This document shows positions 27,086 through 35,383 of a DNA stretch of 64,000 nt, in pieces (the first letter of the stretch is position 1; every line of letters begins with the position of its first letter). This stretch comes from Mediterraneibacter glycyrrhizinilyticus (lineage in GTDB: Bacteria; Bacillota; Clostridia; Lachnospirales; Lachnospiraceae). The position numbers were made by a program, and so were the translations under genes. The notes below the pieces were generated by a model. That model did no database searches and was not told the origin of the DNA. It was given only the letters and a program-made list of their open reading frames with translations. The stretch is taken from NCBI RefSeq assembly GCF_016902345.1, contig NZ_JACJLR010000007.1, forward strand, positions 1 through 64,000, written 5' to 3'.

Positions 27086-27123
27086 CTCAAAAAAAGAAAG
27101 AGAGTCCCTCCTGCGGAACTCTC
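27086..27123 (-). terminator. Leader terminator before the M20D amidohydrolase
   Basis: On the minus strand GAGAGT (27123-27118) pairs with ACTCTC (27105-27100), then TTTCTTTTTTT. It lies between the likely promoter and the ATG, so transcription would have to read through it: an attenuator layout. No T-box, riboswitch or leader peptide was recognised. Confidence 0.6.
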
Positions 27124-27388
27124 GAACCGTTTATTCATCTTGCCACTTCCTTGTGTGCTGTCTCAGGATAATTTATAAATATAATTAAAACTGTATAATT
27201 ATACCTATGCTAACATTTTTTGCGCATTTCTGCAACCTTTTCATGGAAATTTCCGGCGAACCAATTCTACGGAACGAAAACGGCCATTCAGCCCGCTTCT
27301 TCCCTTATGGCCAAACTGCCCGGAAATGAATCTCTTGTAAAGTACGGCGCTGTTCTGCTATGATAGTCGGTAAAGGAGTGTGTTATAT
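27124..27388. other. Divergent intergenic region
   Basis: About 265 bases hold the start regions of the M20D and YtcJ-like genes. A minus-strand TATAAT is present near 27200 without a good -35. The plus-strand side ends in TAAAGGAG for the amidohydrolase. No gene is seen. Confidence 0.4.
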
Positions 27389-28999
27389 ATGGATGTATCA
27401 AAAACTTCTGTTTTTATTAATTGTAAGATCTTTACTGCCGATGAGCAGAATCCCTGCGCCGACAGCATGATCGTATCCGACGGACGGATCCGCTGGATCG
27501 GAAAGCGTGAGGACCTTCCCCGGACGGAAGGGACCGTGATCGACCTGGACGGCCGGCGCGTGATCCCTGGTTTTGTGGATGCCCACATGCATCCCGTCAT
27601 GCTGGCAGACTTCAGTAAACAGATCACCATCATGCCCCCTGCTGTCAATTCCATCGAGGACCTTGTCCAGGCATTAAAAGAGCGCCGGGAAGAACAGGGA
27701 CCGGAGAAATGGGTCGAGGGCTGGGGCTATGATGAGCAGTCTCTCCTCGAGAAACGCTCGCCCACACGCTATGACCTGGACCGGGGCTGCAGCGACGCGC
27801 CGGTCTGCCTCATGCGGACCTGCGCCCATATCCGCTGCGTCAACAGCCGCGCTCTTGAAATGGCGGGCATCGACCGTAATACCCCGGATCCCCCGGGCGG
27901 CGAGATCGAGCGGGATGAGAACGGCGAACCCACCGGCGTCCTGAAGGAAAACGCCAGGAACCTGATGGCAGGTCTGGTGCCCCCTGTTCCGGAGGAGCAG
28001 AAAGTCCAGAATCTTCTCGATCTCGGAAAACTTCTGACTTCCCAGGGGATCACCGCCATCTGCGATATGGGGAACCTTGACTCCAGTGATAATATCCCGA
28101 TCTATGAAAAAGCGGCGGAAAAAGGATTCCACCAGAGAGTGGGCGTCTATTATATGTGGGATTTCTTTGCAGATGACAAAGACTTTGACATCCCGGAAGA
28201 CCGCATGGACAAAAACCGCCAGATCTTCGCCGCCGGCTTAAAGCTCATCGGAGACGGCAGCATCTCCGGGAGAACCGCCTGGATGGACGAGCCCTACTAC
28301 GGCTCCGACGACGAATACGGCATTTCCGTCTGCAGTGATGAGCTGATCGAATCCGCCATCTCATTCTGTAAGAAACGGCACTGCCAGCTCTCCATGCATG
28401 CCATGGGTTCCCGGACCATTGCCCGGATGGTAGACCGCGCCGCTGCCGAAGAAAGCTGGACAGAGGACGATACTCCCTACGTCCGCATCGAACATGTCAC
28501 AGAGCCCCGGGAAGAAAGCCTGGAGCGCGCCGCAGAGCACGGTATCGCGTTTGTCACCCAGCCCATCTTCCCCTATGCGGAGAGCGCCAGCTATCTGAAG
28601 AATCTGGGAAGCGAGCGGCTGAAGAAATGCTATCCCTTCCGCCATATGCTGGAAAGAGGCGTAAAAACAGGATTTTCCACGGACGCCCCGGCAACGTTCT
28701 GGGCAGTCCCGTCGGATCCATTTCCCGGATTAAAGCTGGCTGTCACCAGAGAGTCTTATCTGGGAGCCGACTGCGGCACAGACCAGTCCATCGATATCGA
28801 GACCGCTCTGAAGCTCTACACCAGAGAATCTGCGCAGATTGCGGGATTCCACGACATGGGCGTGCTCGCACCGGGATACCGGGCTGATTTTGCGGTCTTA
28901 AGCGAAGACATCCTGGATGTGAATCCGGAAGATATCGATAAAGTCTGCGTCCTTCAGACCTACATAGACGGCGAATGCGTCTATCAGAAAGAAGACTGA
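27389..28999 (+). CDS. YtcJ-like amidohydrolase
   Basis: A 536-residue metal-dependent hydrolase of the amidohydrolase superfamily. The N-terminal metal motif is GFVDAHMHP (H66, H68). Other hallmarks are the acidic LKLIGDGSISGRTAW, QLSMHAMGSRT, RIEHVTEP and GFSTDAPAT, as in YtcJ/NfdA proteins that hydrolyse N-substituted formamides or N-acyl amines. I start at the ATG (27389) 10 bases after TAAAGGAG. It is followed 98 bases later by a TIGR00300 gene and faces an M20D gene and carrier, so the block looks like catabolism of an N-modified amino acid. Confidence 0.85.
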   Translation: MDVSKTSVFINCKIFTADEQNPCADSMIVSDGRIRWIGKREDLPRTEGTVIDLDGRRVIPGFVDAHMHPVMLADFSKQITIMPPAVNSIEDLVQALKERREEQGPEKWVEGWGYDEQSLLEKRSPTRYDLDRGCSDAPVCLMRTCAHIRCVNSRALEMAGIDRNTPDPPGGEIERDENGEPTGVLKENARNLMAGLVPPVPEEQKVQNLLDLGKLLTSQGITAICDMGNLDSSDNIPIYEKAAEKGFHQRVGVYYMWDFFADDKDFDIPEDRMDKNRQIFAAGLKLIGDGSISGRTAWMDEPYYGSDDEYGISVCSDELIESAISFCKKRHCQLSMHAMGSRTIARMVDRAAAEESWTEDDTPYVRIEHVTEPREESLERAAEHGIAFVTQPIFPYAESASYLKNLGSERLKKCYPFRHMLERGVKTGFSTDAPATFWAVPSDPFPGLKLAVTRESYLGADCGTDQSIDIETALKLYTRESAQIAGFHDMGVLAPGYRADFAVLSEDILDVNPEDIDKVCVLQTYIDGECVYQKED

Positions 29000-29097
29000 C
29001 GGCCGGAAAACAGACAGAATGATGGACATGGACACACCGGCCCCACAGACCGGAAATACAGAAAAATACTGCTGAAAAAAGAGGAAAGAGGTACCTT

Positions 29098-30192
29098 ATG
29101 TTTCATTTACCCAAATACAGAGAACCAGACTTTACACAGACGAAATTTACCGAAGCGCCTGACGCCTCCTGGGAGGAAGTGACCATCAGGGGCGTTGCTC
29201 CGGAGAACTACCACAGCACTTCCATGTACCCGGAATATTTCAAGATCAACGGGACATGGCTCCTCGCGGAAGAGAGCCGCATGGACTCCAGTGTGGTGCT
29301 GGGGGAAGACGGAAAACTCCGGGTCGTAGAAAACCGTAACCTGGAGGTCGGAGACAAGGTGATCGTTGGGCGCACGGAGAACGCAGAGGAAGGCATCTAC
29401 CTTCACAGCACCGGCTTCGGGAGCGCCGACGATGACAATGACGATCAGTTCGTCTTCCGTCAGGGCCGCAGCCGCGAGACTTCCTACGCCAGGGACTATG
29501 ACCGCCTCTTCGAGCTGCTCAAATACGAAAAAGAACACGGAAACATCCTCTGGGTCATGGGACCCGCATTTTCCTTTGACGCTGACGCCAGACGCGCCAT
29601 GGAGGCAATGGTCGAGAACGGTTATGTAGACGGGCTCATGGCGGGGAACGCACTTGCCACCCACGACCTGGAAGGGGCCATGTTCCACACTGCCCTGGGA
29701 CAGGATATCTACACCCAGAGATCCCAGCCGAACGGGCACTACAACCACCTGGATGTGATCAACCGGGTAAGACGGAGCGGCTCCATCCCGCAGTTCATCG
29801 AGGATTACAACATCGACAGCGGGATCATGTACAGCTGCGTGAAGAATAATGTCCCCTTCGTCCTCACCGGCTCCATCCGCGACGACGGTCCCCTCCCGGA
29901 AGTCATCGGGAACGCCTACGACGGGCAGACCGCCATGCGCAGTATGGTGAAGAAGGCGACCACTGTTGTCTGCCTTGCCACCATGCTCCACACCATCGCC
30001 ACGGGAAATATGACCCCCTCCTACCGGGTGCTGGAAGACGGAACCGTTCGTCCGGTCTTCCTCTATACGGTGGATGCGGATGAATTTGTAGTCAACAAGC
30101 TGCTGGACCGGGGAAGCCTCTCAGCGACCACGATCGTGACGAATGTACAGGACTTTATCATGATCGTGGTGAAGGGGCTTGGGCTGATGTAG
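29098..30192 (+). CDS. TIGR00300/LOR-SDH family protein, ornithine cyclodeaminase-like
   Basis: A 364-residue protein whose C-terminal half has the features I recall for the LOR/SDH (TIGR00300) family: NVPFVLTGSIRDDGPLPEVI, ATMLHTIATGNMTPS and DRGSLSATTIVTNVQDF. Archaeal relatives are ornithine cyclodeaminases, and the domain is also the C-terminal part of cyanobacterial arginine-guanidine-removing enzymes. The N-terminal 100 residues are a beta-rich domain. GGAAAGAGG lies before the ATG. Next to an amidohydrolase it may turn released ornithine into proline plus ammonia; the substrate is inferred. Confidence 0.7.
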   Translation: MFHLPKYREPDFTQTKFTEAPDASWEEVTIRGVAPENYHSTSMYPEYFKINGTWLLAEESRMDSSVVLGEDGKLRVVENRNLEVGDKVIVGRTENAEEGIYLHSTGFGSADDDNDDQFVFRQGRSRETSYARDYDRLFELLKYEKEHGNILWVMGPAFSFDADARRAMEAMVENGYVDGLMAGNALATHDLEGAMFHTALGQDIYTQRSQPNGHYNHLDVINRVRRSGSIPQFIEDYNIDSGIMYSCVKNNVPFVLTGSIRDDGPLPEVIGNAYDGQTAMRSMVKKATTVVCLATMLHTIATGNMTPSYRVLEDGTVRPVFLYTVDADEFVVNKLLDRGSLSATTIVTNVQDFIMIVVKGLGLM

Positions 30193-30240
30193 GCCGATGC
30201 GCCAGCCATCTTCCCATTGATTCGGTTTCCGGAAAATTTT

Positions 30241-30279
30241 TACCGGGTTGTTATGTGATCAAACCATAACAGCCCGGTA
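30241..30279 (+). terminator. Terminator after the LOR/SDH gene
   Basis: TACCGGGTTGTTATG (30241-30255) pairs with CATAACAGCCCGGTA (30265-30279), a 15-bp stem with one G-T pair, then ATTTTG. It ends the plus-strand amidohydrolase/LOR-SDH transcript. Confidence 0.85.
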
Positions 30280-30301
30280 ATTTTGTTCTGGTATTCTATT
30301 G

Positions 30302-30619
30302 TCATCGGAAGAGCCAGTCATAATCCTGTCTGCAGTCCACTATATAATCCGCATAGACCGTATTATCTATAATCTGAAAGATCATCATATAGCGTTTTTC
30401 AAACAAGATAAAACGGTATGCATGTTTAGGGATATATTCCCCGGAAAGCCACGGACATCTCTGGGGCATCGTTTTCAACGAATCTGCCGCCTTTTCAAAT
30501 TCCACGGTCAGCCTTTCCGCCGCTTCCGGACTGACCTGTGCCAAAAATGCAGCATGGGAAACAAGCATCTGTGCCGCCCGTTCTGATACGATGACACGGT
30601 ATTTACTCTGCTCTTCCAT
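30302..30619 (-). CDS. RelE/ParE-family toxin
   Basis: A 105-residue toxin of the RelE/ParE fold that probably cuts mRNA on the ribosome or blocks gyrase. Seen are KYRVIVSERAAQMLVSHAAFL, a central PWLSGEYIPKHAYRFILFEKRYMMIF strand region with basic residues, and a C-terminal VYADYIVDCRQDY. The start at 30619 has GAGGAGG upstream within the antitoxin gene; the two overlap by 17 bases. Together with the Phd-type partner it forms a type II toxin-antitoxin pair. Confidence 0.85.
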   Translation of the reverse strand: MEEQSKYRVIVSERAAQMLVSHAAFLAQVSPEAAERLTVEFEKAADSLKTMPQRCPWLSGEYIPKHAYRFILFEKRYMMIFQIIDNTVYADYIVDCRQDYDWLFR

Positions 30620-30887
30620 GCCCCGCCTCCTCAATCGCACTACGCATCATAGCTGCGACTTCATCGACAGAATAGCCTTTACTCCCATGCATCCTATCCT
30701 CCTCGACCGCAAGCAGTTCCTCTCTGAGCTTCAGCATCTTCTCCCTGCGGTTGTAAGTATCAATATCCATAACGACTAAATCTCCCTCACCATTCTTGGT
30801 AAGGAAGACCGGCTCTGCGGTCTTTCTGCACATTTCGGCAATCTCGTTGTAGTTCTGACGGATCGCTGCGGATGGACGAATATTCAT
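30603..30887 (-). CDS. Phd/YefM-family antitoxin
   Basis: A 94-residue antitoxin. The N-terminal part (MNIRPSAAIRQNYNEIAEMC, then PVFLTKNGEGDLVVMDIDTY) is the typical Phd/YefM DNA-binding fold. The acidic C-terminal part should wrap the toxin. I start at the ATG 7 bases after AGGAGG (30887). It would repress its own operon with the toxin as co-repressor. Confidence 0.88.
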   Translation of the reverse strand: MNIRPSAAIRQNYNEIAEMCRKTAEPVFLTKNGEGDLVVMDIDTYNRREKMLKLREELLAVEEDRMHGSKGYSVDEVAAMMRSAIEEAGHGRAE

Positions 30888-30943
30888 GATCATACCTCCT
30901 TGTTTGCAATTAATAGTAATATTCTAACTATATTATAAATATA

Positions 30944-31082
30944 TCATGCTATCTGGTCAATATATGCAAGTTCTTTCTTTGCGCGTTCCGGCAGGCATTC
31001 TCCTGCTCTGGTCAGAACCGCGATGTCTTCCAGTTTGTTCGGGAAACAATAATCCGGGGCAGCGGCATCGGCTCTCCTGATT
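30944..31082 (-). pseudogene. Fragment of a DUF5107-like gene
   Basis: A minus-strand frame reads protein-like for about 45 residues, with APDYCFPNKLEDIAVLTRAG, and stops at 30944. PDYCFPNxLE is a segment I recall from DUF5107/TPR proteins linked to glycan use. No start or other part of such a gene is present, so I take it as debris, joined to the AraC fragment on its upstream side. Confidence 0.35.
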
Positions 31083-31290
31083 TCCACTGCAGCCCGCCGG
31101 CTCTTTTTTTATCCTGTATGCGTGGGCGATTTTGTATATGAACCCGGTTATTTGCTAAAACGCAACAGCTATGACAGTTTTCTCATCAGACAGGCTGGGA
31201 GGGATTCTGGCTCCATTTTGACGGTCCCATGGCAAGAGAATATTTCGAAGAGATTTTCCGGTTATCCGGTTCCTGTCCGATCGAAAATCC
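31083..31290 (+). pseudogene. Broken N-terminal part of an AraC regulator
   Basis: One frame (31083-31187) reads ARRLFFYPVCVGDFVYEPGY then LLKRNSYDSFLI; a different frame (31193-31290) reads GWEGFWLHFDGPMAREYFEE then IFRLSG. Both are typical stretches of the AraC/cupin N-terminal domain, in the right order but missing the middle (about 40 residues) and shifted in frame. The DNA-binding part is absent. It is a deletion remnant beside the toxin-antitoxin pair. Confidence 0.6.
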
Positions 31291-31351
31291 CGCCATTATA
31301 TCAACAGCCCCCTGCCGGACTTTCTGCCGGACAGAAGGCTGCTGTCTTACC

Positions 31352-31960
31352 CTATTCACTTTCCCTCAGGATCCTCTGAATCTCCAGTCTGGTCTCTCCG
31401 ACCCCGATCACATCATCCTTCTGGATCACGATCGGCCGGTCGATCCTCTTCCCGTTCAGGAATGTACCGTTCCGGGAATCTTCATCTTTCAGATACAGCT
31501 TATCGCCGTGATGTACGATCGCACAGTGGACTTTTGATACTCTCACGTCAGTCGGAAGGGGAAGATATTTCTCATACATACTTCCGTCCTTGCCTCGTCC
31601 GATCCCTACCGTCTCATAGAAGATAAAGCTGTATTTCTGCCAGCTGTCGATATCCTCCAGGATGATCTTCCACTGTCTTCTCCGTTTCTGGCGGACCCGC
31701 GGTGCCGGAGCATCCATATCCCGCTCCGCCGCCCGCTGCGTTCTGCGTCTTCTCGGACGTTCGTCATAATCATCGTCCTCATCATCATAATCATCGTCGG
31801 GATAGTCATCCTCATCATAGTCATCTTCATTGTGCCGGCGGATCTTCTTTCTCCTGAGCAGGGCGTCTTCTGCTTTATTCTTTTTTATTGTCACGAATGT
31901 CCCGCCGAGCAGGGCTGCGATGCCGATTATCAGCAGGATCAGTACAATCCAGTATAACAT
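31352..31960 (-). CDS. Membrane-anchored FHA-domain protein
   Basis: A 202-residue protein. A single membrane helix (about 2-25) is followed by a basic stretch, a long Asp/Glu/Tyr-rich disordered region (about 48-72), a basic patch, then an FHA domain (about 105-200) with GIGRGKDG, VSKVHCAIV, DEDSRNGTFLNGKRI. FHA domains bind phosphothreonine, so it probably docks targets of a Ser/Thr kinase at the membrane. The ATG at 31960 follows GAGGAGTG. No kinase gene is beside it. It diverges from the DUF1015 gene. Confidence 0.82.
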   Translation of the reverse strand: MLYWIVLILLIIGIAALLGGTFVTIKKNKAEDALLRRKKIRRHNEDDYDEDDYPDDDYDDEDDDYDERPRRRRTQRAAERDMDAPAPRVRQKRRRQWKIILEDIDSWQKYSFIFYETVGIGRGKDGSMYEKYLPLPTDVRVSKVHCAIVHHGDKLYLKDEDSRNGTFLNGKRIDRPIVIQKDDVIGVGETRLEIQRILRESE

Positions 31961-32108
31961 ATGTATATCACTCCTCTGAACCTTAATGGTACTATATTTT
32001 TTCTCATTGGGCAAGCATCAGATGTATCTTTTTCCCCTGAACTATGCTAGAATGTTACTGTTCGCAGTAACAATGGAATGTTTACAGTTTAGCATAAAGG
32101 AGTGTAAA

Positions 32109-33347
32109 ATGAGTACCATCCGACCGTTTCAGGCCGTCCGGCCATCCGACGGGGAGCTTGCTTCCCGCATTGCCGCTCTTCCCTATGATGTATACACCAG
32201 CAGTGAGGCGCGGCATATCGTCCGGGAAAATCCTCTTTCTTTCCTCCGGATCGACCGCGCCGAGACACAGTTTCCTGAAGGAACCGATATGTATTCTCCA
32301 GAAGTTTATGAGAAAGCACATGACCTTCTGGAGCAGATGATCTCCGAGGGCGGATTTTGCAGGGAAGAAGATCCCTGCTATTACATCTATGCTCTCACTA
32401 TGAACGGACGGACACAGACCGGACTTGTGGGATGCGCCTCCGTCGATGACTATACCGGCGGAGTGATCCTGAAGCACGAGAATACACTGGAGGCAAAGGA
32501 ACTCGACCGCTTCCGCCATATCGATACATGCAGTGCCCAGACCGGTCCGATCTTCCTGGCATACCGCCCGGACAGCGCAGTCAGGGCGATCCTTCATAAG
32601 GTACAGGAACAGAAGCCGCTCTATGATTTCACCTCGGAAGACCACATACGTCATTCAGTCTGGCGCATTGACGATCCCGGGGACATCGGGAATATTACTC
32701 ATCTGTTCTCTCTTATCCCGCACCTTTATATCGCGGACGGACATCACCGTGCGGCATCCGCTGTAAAGGCCGGGTTAAAACGGAGAGCAGAAGACACAGG
32801 CTTTACAGGAGACGAAGAATATAATTTCTTCCTGTCCGTTCTCTTTCCCGCTGATGAACTTCAGATCTATGACTACAACCGGGTGGTCTCTGACCTGAAC
32901 GGATATACATTTGACAAAATACTGGATATCGTGGAAAATACGTTTGAGATCAGAGACAACGGATCCGAGCCTTACCGCCCTGCAAAAAAGGGGGAGTTCG
33001 GCATGTATCACAACGGACAGTGGTTTCGGCTTAAGGCCAGACCGGAAGTCTGTTCCGATGATCCTGTAAAAGGCCTCGATGTGTCAATACTGCAGGATCG
33101 AATCCTTGCCCCTGTGCTCGGCATCCATGACCCGAAGACGGATTCCCGCATTTCCTTCATCGGAGGGATCCGCGGTCTGAGAGAACTGGAAAAGCAGGCA
33201 GATTCCTCAGGCGGGATCGCATTTTCCATGTATCCGACTTCCATGGACGAACTCATGCGTGTGGCTGATTCCGGGATGCTCATGCCCCCGAAGTCCACAT
33301 GGTTCGAACCGAAACTGCGCAGCGGGCTGTTTATCCATCAGTTCTGA
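32109..33347 (+). CDS. DUF1015 protein
   Basis: A 412-residue DUF1015 protein. It begins STIRPFQAVRPSDGELASRI and contains PYDVYTSSEAR, PLSFLRIDRAE and YIADGHHRAASA, the family signatures. Family members are near-universal in Clostridia and often sit near serine-pathway genes, but the biochemical role is unknown to me; the conserved His-rich GHHR suggests an enzyme. AAAGGAG lies 6 bases before the chosen ATG. Neighbours (FHA protein, methionine aminopeptidase) give no clear clue. Confidence 0.85.
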   Translation: MSTIRPFQAVRPSDGELASRIAALPYDVYTSSEARHIVRENPLSFLRIDRAETQFPEGTDMYSPEVYEKAHDLLEQMISEGGFCREEDPCYYIYALTMNGRTQTGLVGCASVDDYTGGVILKHENTLEAKELDRFRHIDTCSAQTGPIFLAYRPDSAVRAILHKVQEQKPLYDFTSEDHIRHSVWRIDDPGDIGNITHLFSLIPHLYIADGHHRAASAVKAGLKRRAEDTGFTGDEEYNFFLSVLFPADELQIYDYNRVVSDLNGYTFDKILDIVENTFEIRDNGSEPYRPAKKGEFGMYHNGQWFRLKARPEVCSDDPVKGLDVSILQDRILAPVLGIHDPKTDSRISFIGGIRGLRELEKQADSSGGIAFSMYPTSMDELMRVADSGMLMPPKSTWFEPKLRSGLFIHQF

Positions 33348-33411
33348 CTGGTACGGAACATACCCATTATTTTTAATTATCATAAAATCAGGAAAAGAGG
33401 AGATGTGATTC

Positions 33412-34275
33412 ATGGAAAGAAATGACCTGTGCTGGTGCGGCAGCGGCAAGAAATATAAAAAATGCCACATGCCGATCGAAGAGAAAATGATGCTTCACGC
33501 AGAGAGAGGAGAGATCGTTCCCTCACGGAAGCTGCTGAAAACGCCCCACCAGATCGAGATGATCAAAAAGAGCGCAGCGCTCAATACCGCAGTGCTTGAC
33601 GAGGTTGCAAAACATATCCGCATCGGGATGAGCACCGCCGAGATCGACGAGATCGTCTACCGCTTCACAACGGAGCACGGCGGGATTCCCGCCCCCCTGG
33701 ACTATCAGGGCTTCCCCAAAAGTGTGTGTACCTCCATCAACAATGAAATCTGTCACGGCATCCCGGATGAAAATATCATTCTTCAGGAAGGAGATATCAT
33801 CAATGTAGATGTCTCTACGATCCTGGACGGATACTTCTCCGACGCCTCCCGTATGTTCAAGATGGGCAAGATCTCCGATCGGGCTGAACGCCTGATCCGG
33901 GTGACAGAAGAGTGCGTTGAGCTGGGACTGGCAGCCGCAAAACCATGGGGACATTTAGGCGATATCGCTGACGCCATCAACACCCACGCCAGAGCCAACG
34001 GGTATTCTGTCGTTGAGGAGATCGGCGGACACGGCATCGGGCTGGAGTTCCACGAAGATCCCTTCGTCAGCTACGTCACCCCCAAAGGAAGCGAGATGCT
34101 CCTCGTCCCGGGCATGATGTTTACCATCGAGCCCATGATCAACGAGGGCAGCCCGGATTTCTTCGTAGACGAGGACAACGACTGGACCGTGTACACGATC
34201 GATGACGGACTCTCCGCTCAGATCGAATATATGGTGCTGGTAAAAGAAGACGGGATCGAAGTCCTGACAAAATAA
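33412..34275 (+). CDS. map: Methionine aminopeptidase with SEC-C motif
   Basis: A 287-residue type I methionine aminopeptidase that trims the first Met from new proteins. Residues about 5-20 form a SEC-C zinc motif (CWCGSGKKYKKCH), absent from E. coli MetAP. The metal-binding residues are visible in NVDVSTILDGYFSDASRMF, GGHGIG, TIEPM and QIEYMVLV. AAGAGGAGATG precedes the ATG. A strong two-way terminator follows. The SEC-C piece may help docking on the ribosome. Confidence 0.95.
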   Translation: MERNDLCWCGSGKKYKKCHMPIEEKMMLHAERGEIVPSRKLLKTPHQIEMIKKSAALNTAVLDEVAKHIRIGMSTAEIDEIVYRFTTEHGGIPAPLDYQGFPKSVCTSINNEICHGIPDENIILQEGDIINVDVSTILDGYFSDASRMFKMGKISDRAERLIRVTEECVELGLAAAKPWGHLGDIADAINTHARANGYSVVEEIGGHGIGLEFHEDPFVSYVTPKGSEMLLVPGMMFTIEPMINEGSPDFFVDEDNDWTVYTIDDGLSAQIEYMVLVKEDGIEVLTK

Positions 34276-34328
34276 CATGGGCATAGACCGGGCTAAAAGA
34301 TAGAAGTTGTCCATTACAAGCGACAGCG

Positions 34329-34360
34329 AAAACCCCGGAGCTGGCGGGCTCCGGGGTTTT
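34329..34360. terminator. Two-way terminator between map and the pyridoxal kinase gene
   Basis: AAAACCCCGGAG (34329-34340) pairs with CTCCGGGGTTTT (34349-34360). A and T runs on both sides let it stop transcription from both strands, serving the convergent map and kinase genes. Confidence 0.88.
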
Positions 34361-34398
34361 CTATTCCATTTTTTATGGTGGCTTAAACCATAGGCTCA

Positions 34399-35262
34399 TT
34401 ACCGCTCCTTATCTGCCAGCATCCATAGATACTGCTCATAGTTCACTCCATCGTTCCTGGGCACGCCTTCCCGGACCGAATCTTCCAGCGCAAGCTCGAT
34501 CATTTTTCCGGCAAGCCGCATCGTTTCTTCCAGACTGTCCCCCCTTGCTTTTCCGCCTGCCACAACAGACGCAAACAAGTCTCCGGTTCCCGAGTAGCTT
34601 TCCCCTACAAAGGGAAATGCCGCCAGATCAGTCTTTTTCTTTGTGACAGCCAGATTTCCCATTTTATGCACGCCGTCCGCACTGTCTGTAAAACGGATCC
34701 CGGTCACCACGATCTCCTTCGGACCTTTTGCGATCATATTTCTCGCCATCTGTTCGATCACTGTCAACAGATGTTTTTCGTCTGTCATCTGTTCGATCAT
34801 CCGATAGTCGGTATCTGTGAGTATGCACAGTTCTGTCAGATTCGGTGTAATGATGTCTGCTCTCGCTGCCAGCTCTCTCATCATGCTCCGCAGTTCAGAT
34901 GTAAAGATGTCAAACCCTTTCCCGTTATCTCCCATTATCGGATCCACAAGAAGAAATGTTTTCTTTTTATAAAATGAATCCAGGAAACGCAATACTTTTT
35001 CGATCTGCGCGCTCTCCGACATAAAGCCGGTATAAATGCCGTCAAAAGACACTTCCATCTTTTCCCATTCTTTCCGGATCTTATCCATCCTGTCCGTATA
35101 TTCATCGCAAAAATAGCTTGGATAGCCTGTCTGCCCGCTGAGGATCGCAGTCGGCAGAGGACAGGGCTGGACTCCCATCGCGGCGATCACAGAGATGGCC
35201 GCAGTCAGGGAACATCTTCCGAACCCTGAAAGATCATTGATAACCGCTATTTTTTTCGTCAT
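34399..35262 (-). CDS. Pyridoxal/pyridoxamine kinase
   Basis: A 287-residue ribokinase-like enzyme that phosphorylates B6 vitamers to supply pyridoxal phosphate. Seen: KKIAVINDLSGFGRCSL at the N-terminus, DPIMGDNGK for phosphate binding, TPNLTELCIL and the GTGD catalytic motif in YSGTGDLFAS. I start at ATG 35262, behind GACAGGAGAG. An upstream frame of 36 residues is open but has no ribosome site and overlaps the palindromic repeat. Convergent with map. Confidence 0.9.
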   Translation of the reverse strand: MTKKIAVINDLSGFGRCSLTAAISVIAAMGVQPCPLPTAILSGQTGYPSYFCDEYTDRMDKIRKEWEKMEVSFDGIYTGFMSESAQIEKVLRFLDSFYKKKTFLLVDPIMGDNGKGFDIFTSELRSMMRELAARADIITPNLTELCILTDTDYRMIEQMTDEKHLLTVIEQMARNMIAKGPKEIVVTGIRFTDSADGVHKMGNLAVTKKKTDLAAFPFVGESYSGTGDLFASVVAGGKARGDSLEETMRLAGKMIELALEDSVREGVPRNDGVNYEQYLWMLADKER

Positions 35263-35301
35263 AATTTCTCTCCTGTCTGACAATTTTAGGACAAAGTGAT
35301 C

Positions 35302-35344
35302 AAAAAGTGCCAGGTACTTTTTCAAAAGTACACGGCACCTTTTT
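35302..35344. repeat. Dispersed palindromic repeat, copy B
   Basis: Nearly identical to the palindrome at 15378-15419 but inverted relative to the plus strand: GTGCC and GGTACTTTT mirrored by AAAGTAC and GGCACC with the same CA/AC bulge asymmetry. It lies between the amylase stop and the kinase start and probably terminates amylase transcription. Confidence 0.75.
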
Positions 35345-35383
35345 ATAGCATATTCAGAATATTCTTTCAAACCACCCCTGCAC

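Noticed and set aside
27038-27240. T-box or other known riboswitch in the M20D leader
   Set aside because: The terminator is clear, but no T-box core (GGTGG...ACCGCG type) or other aptamer signature was found.
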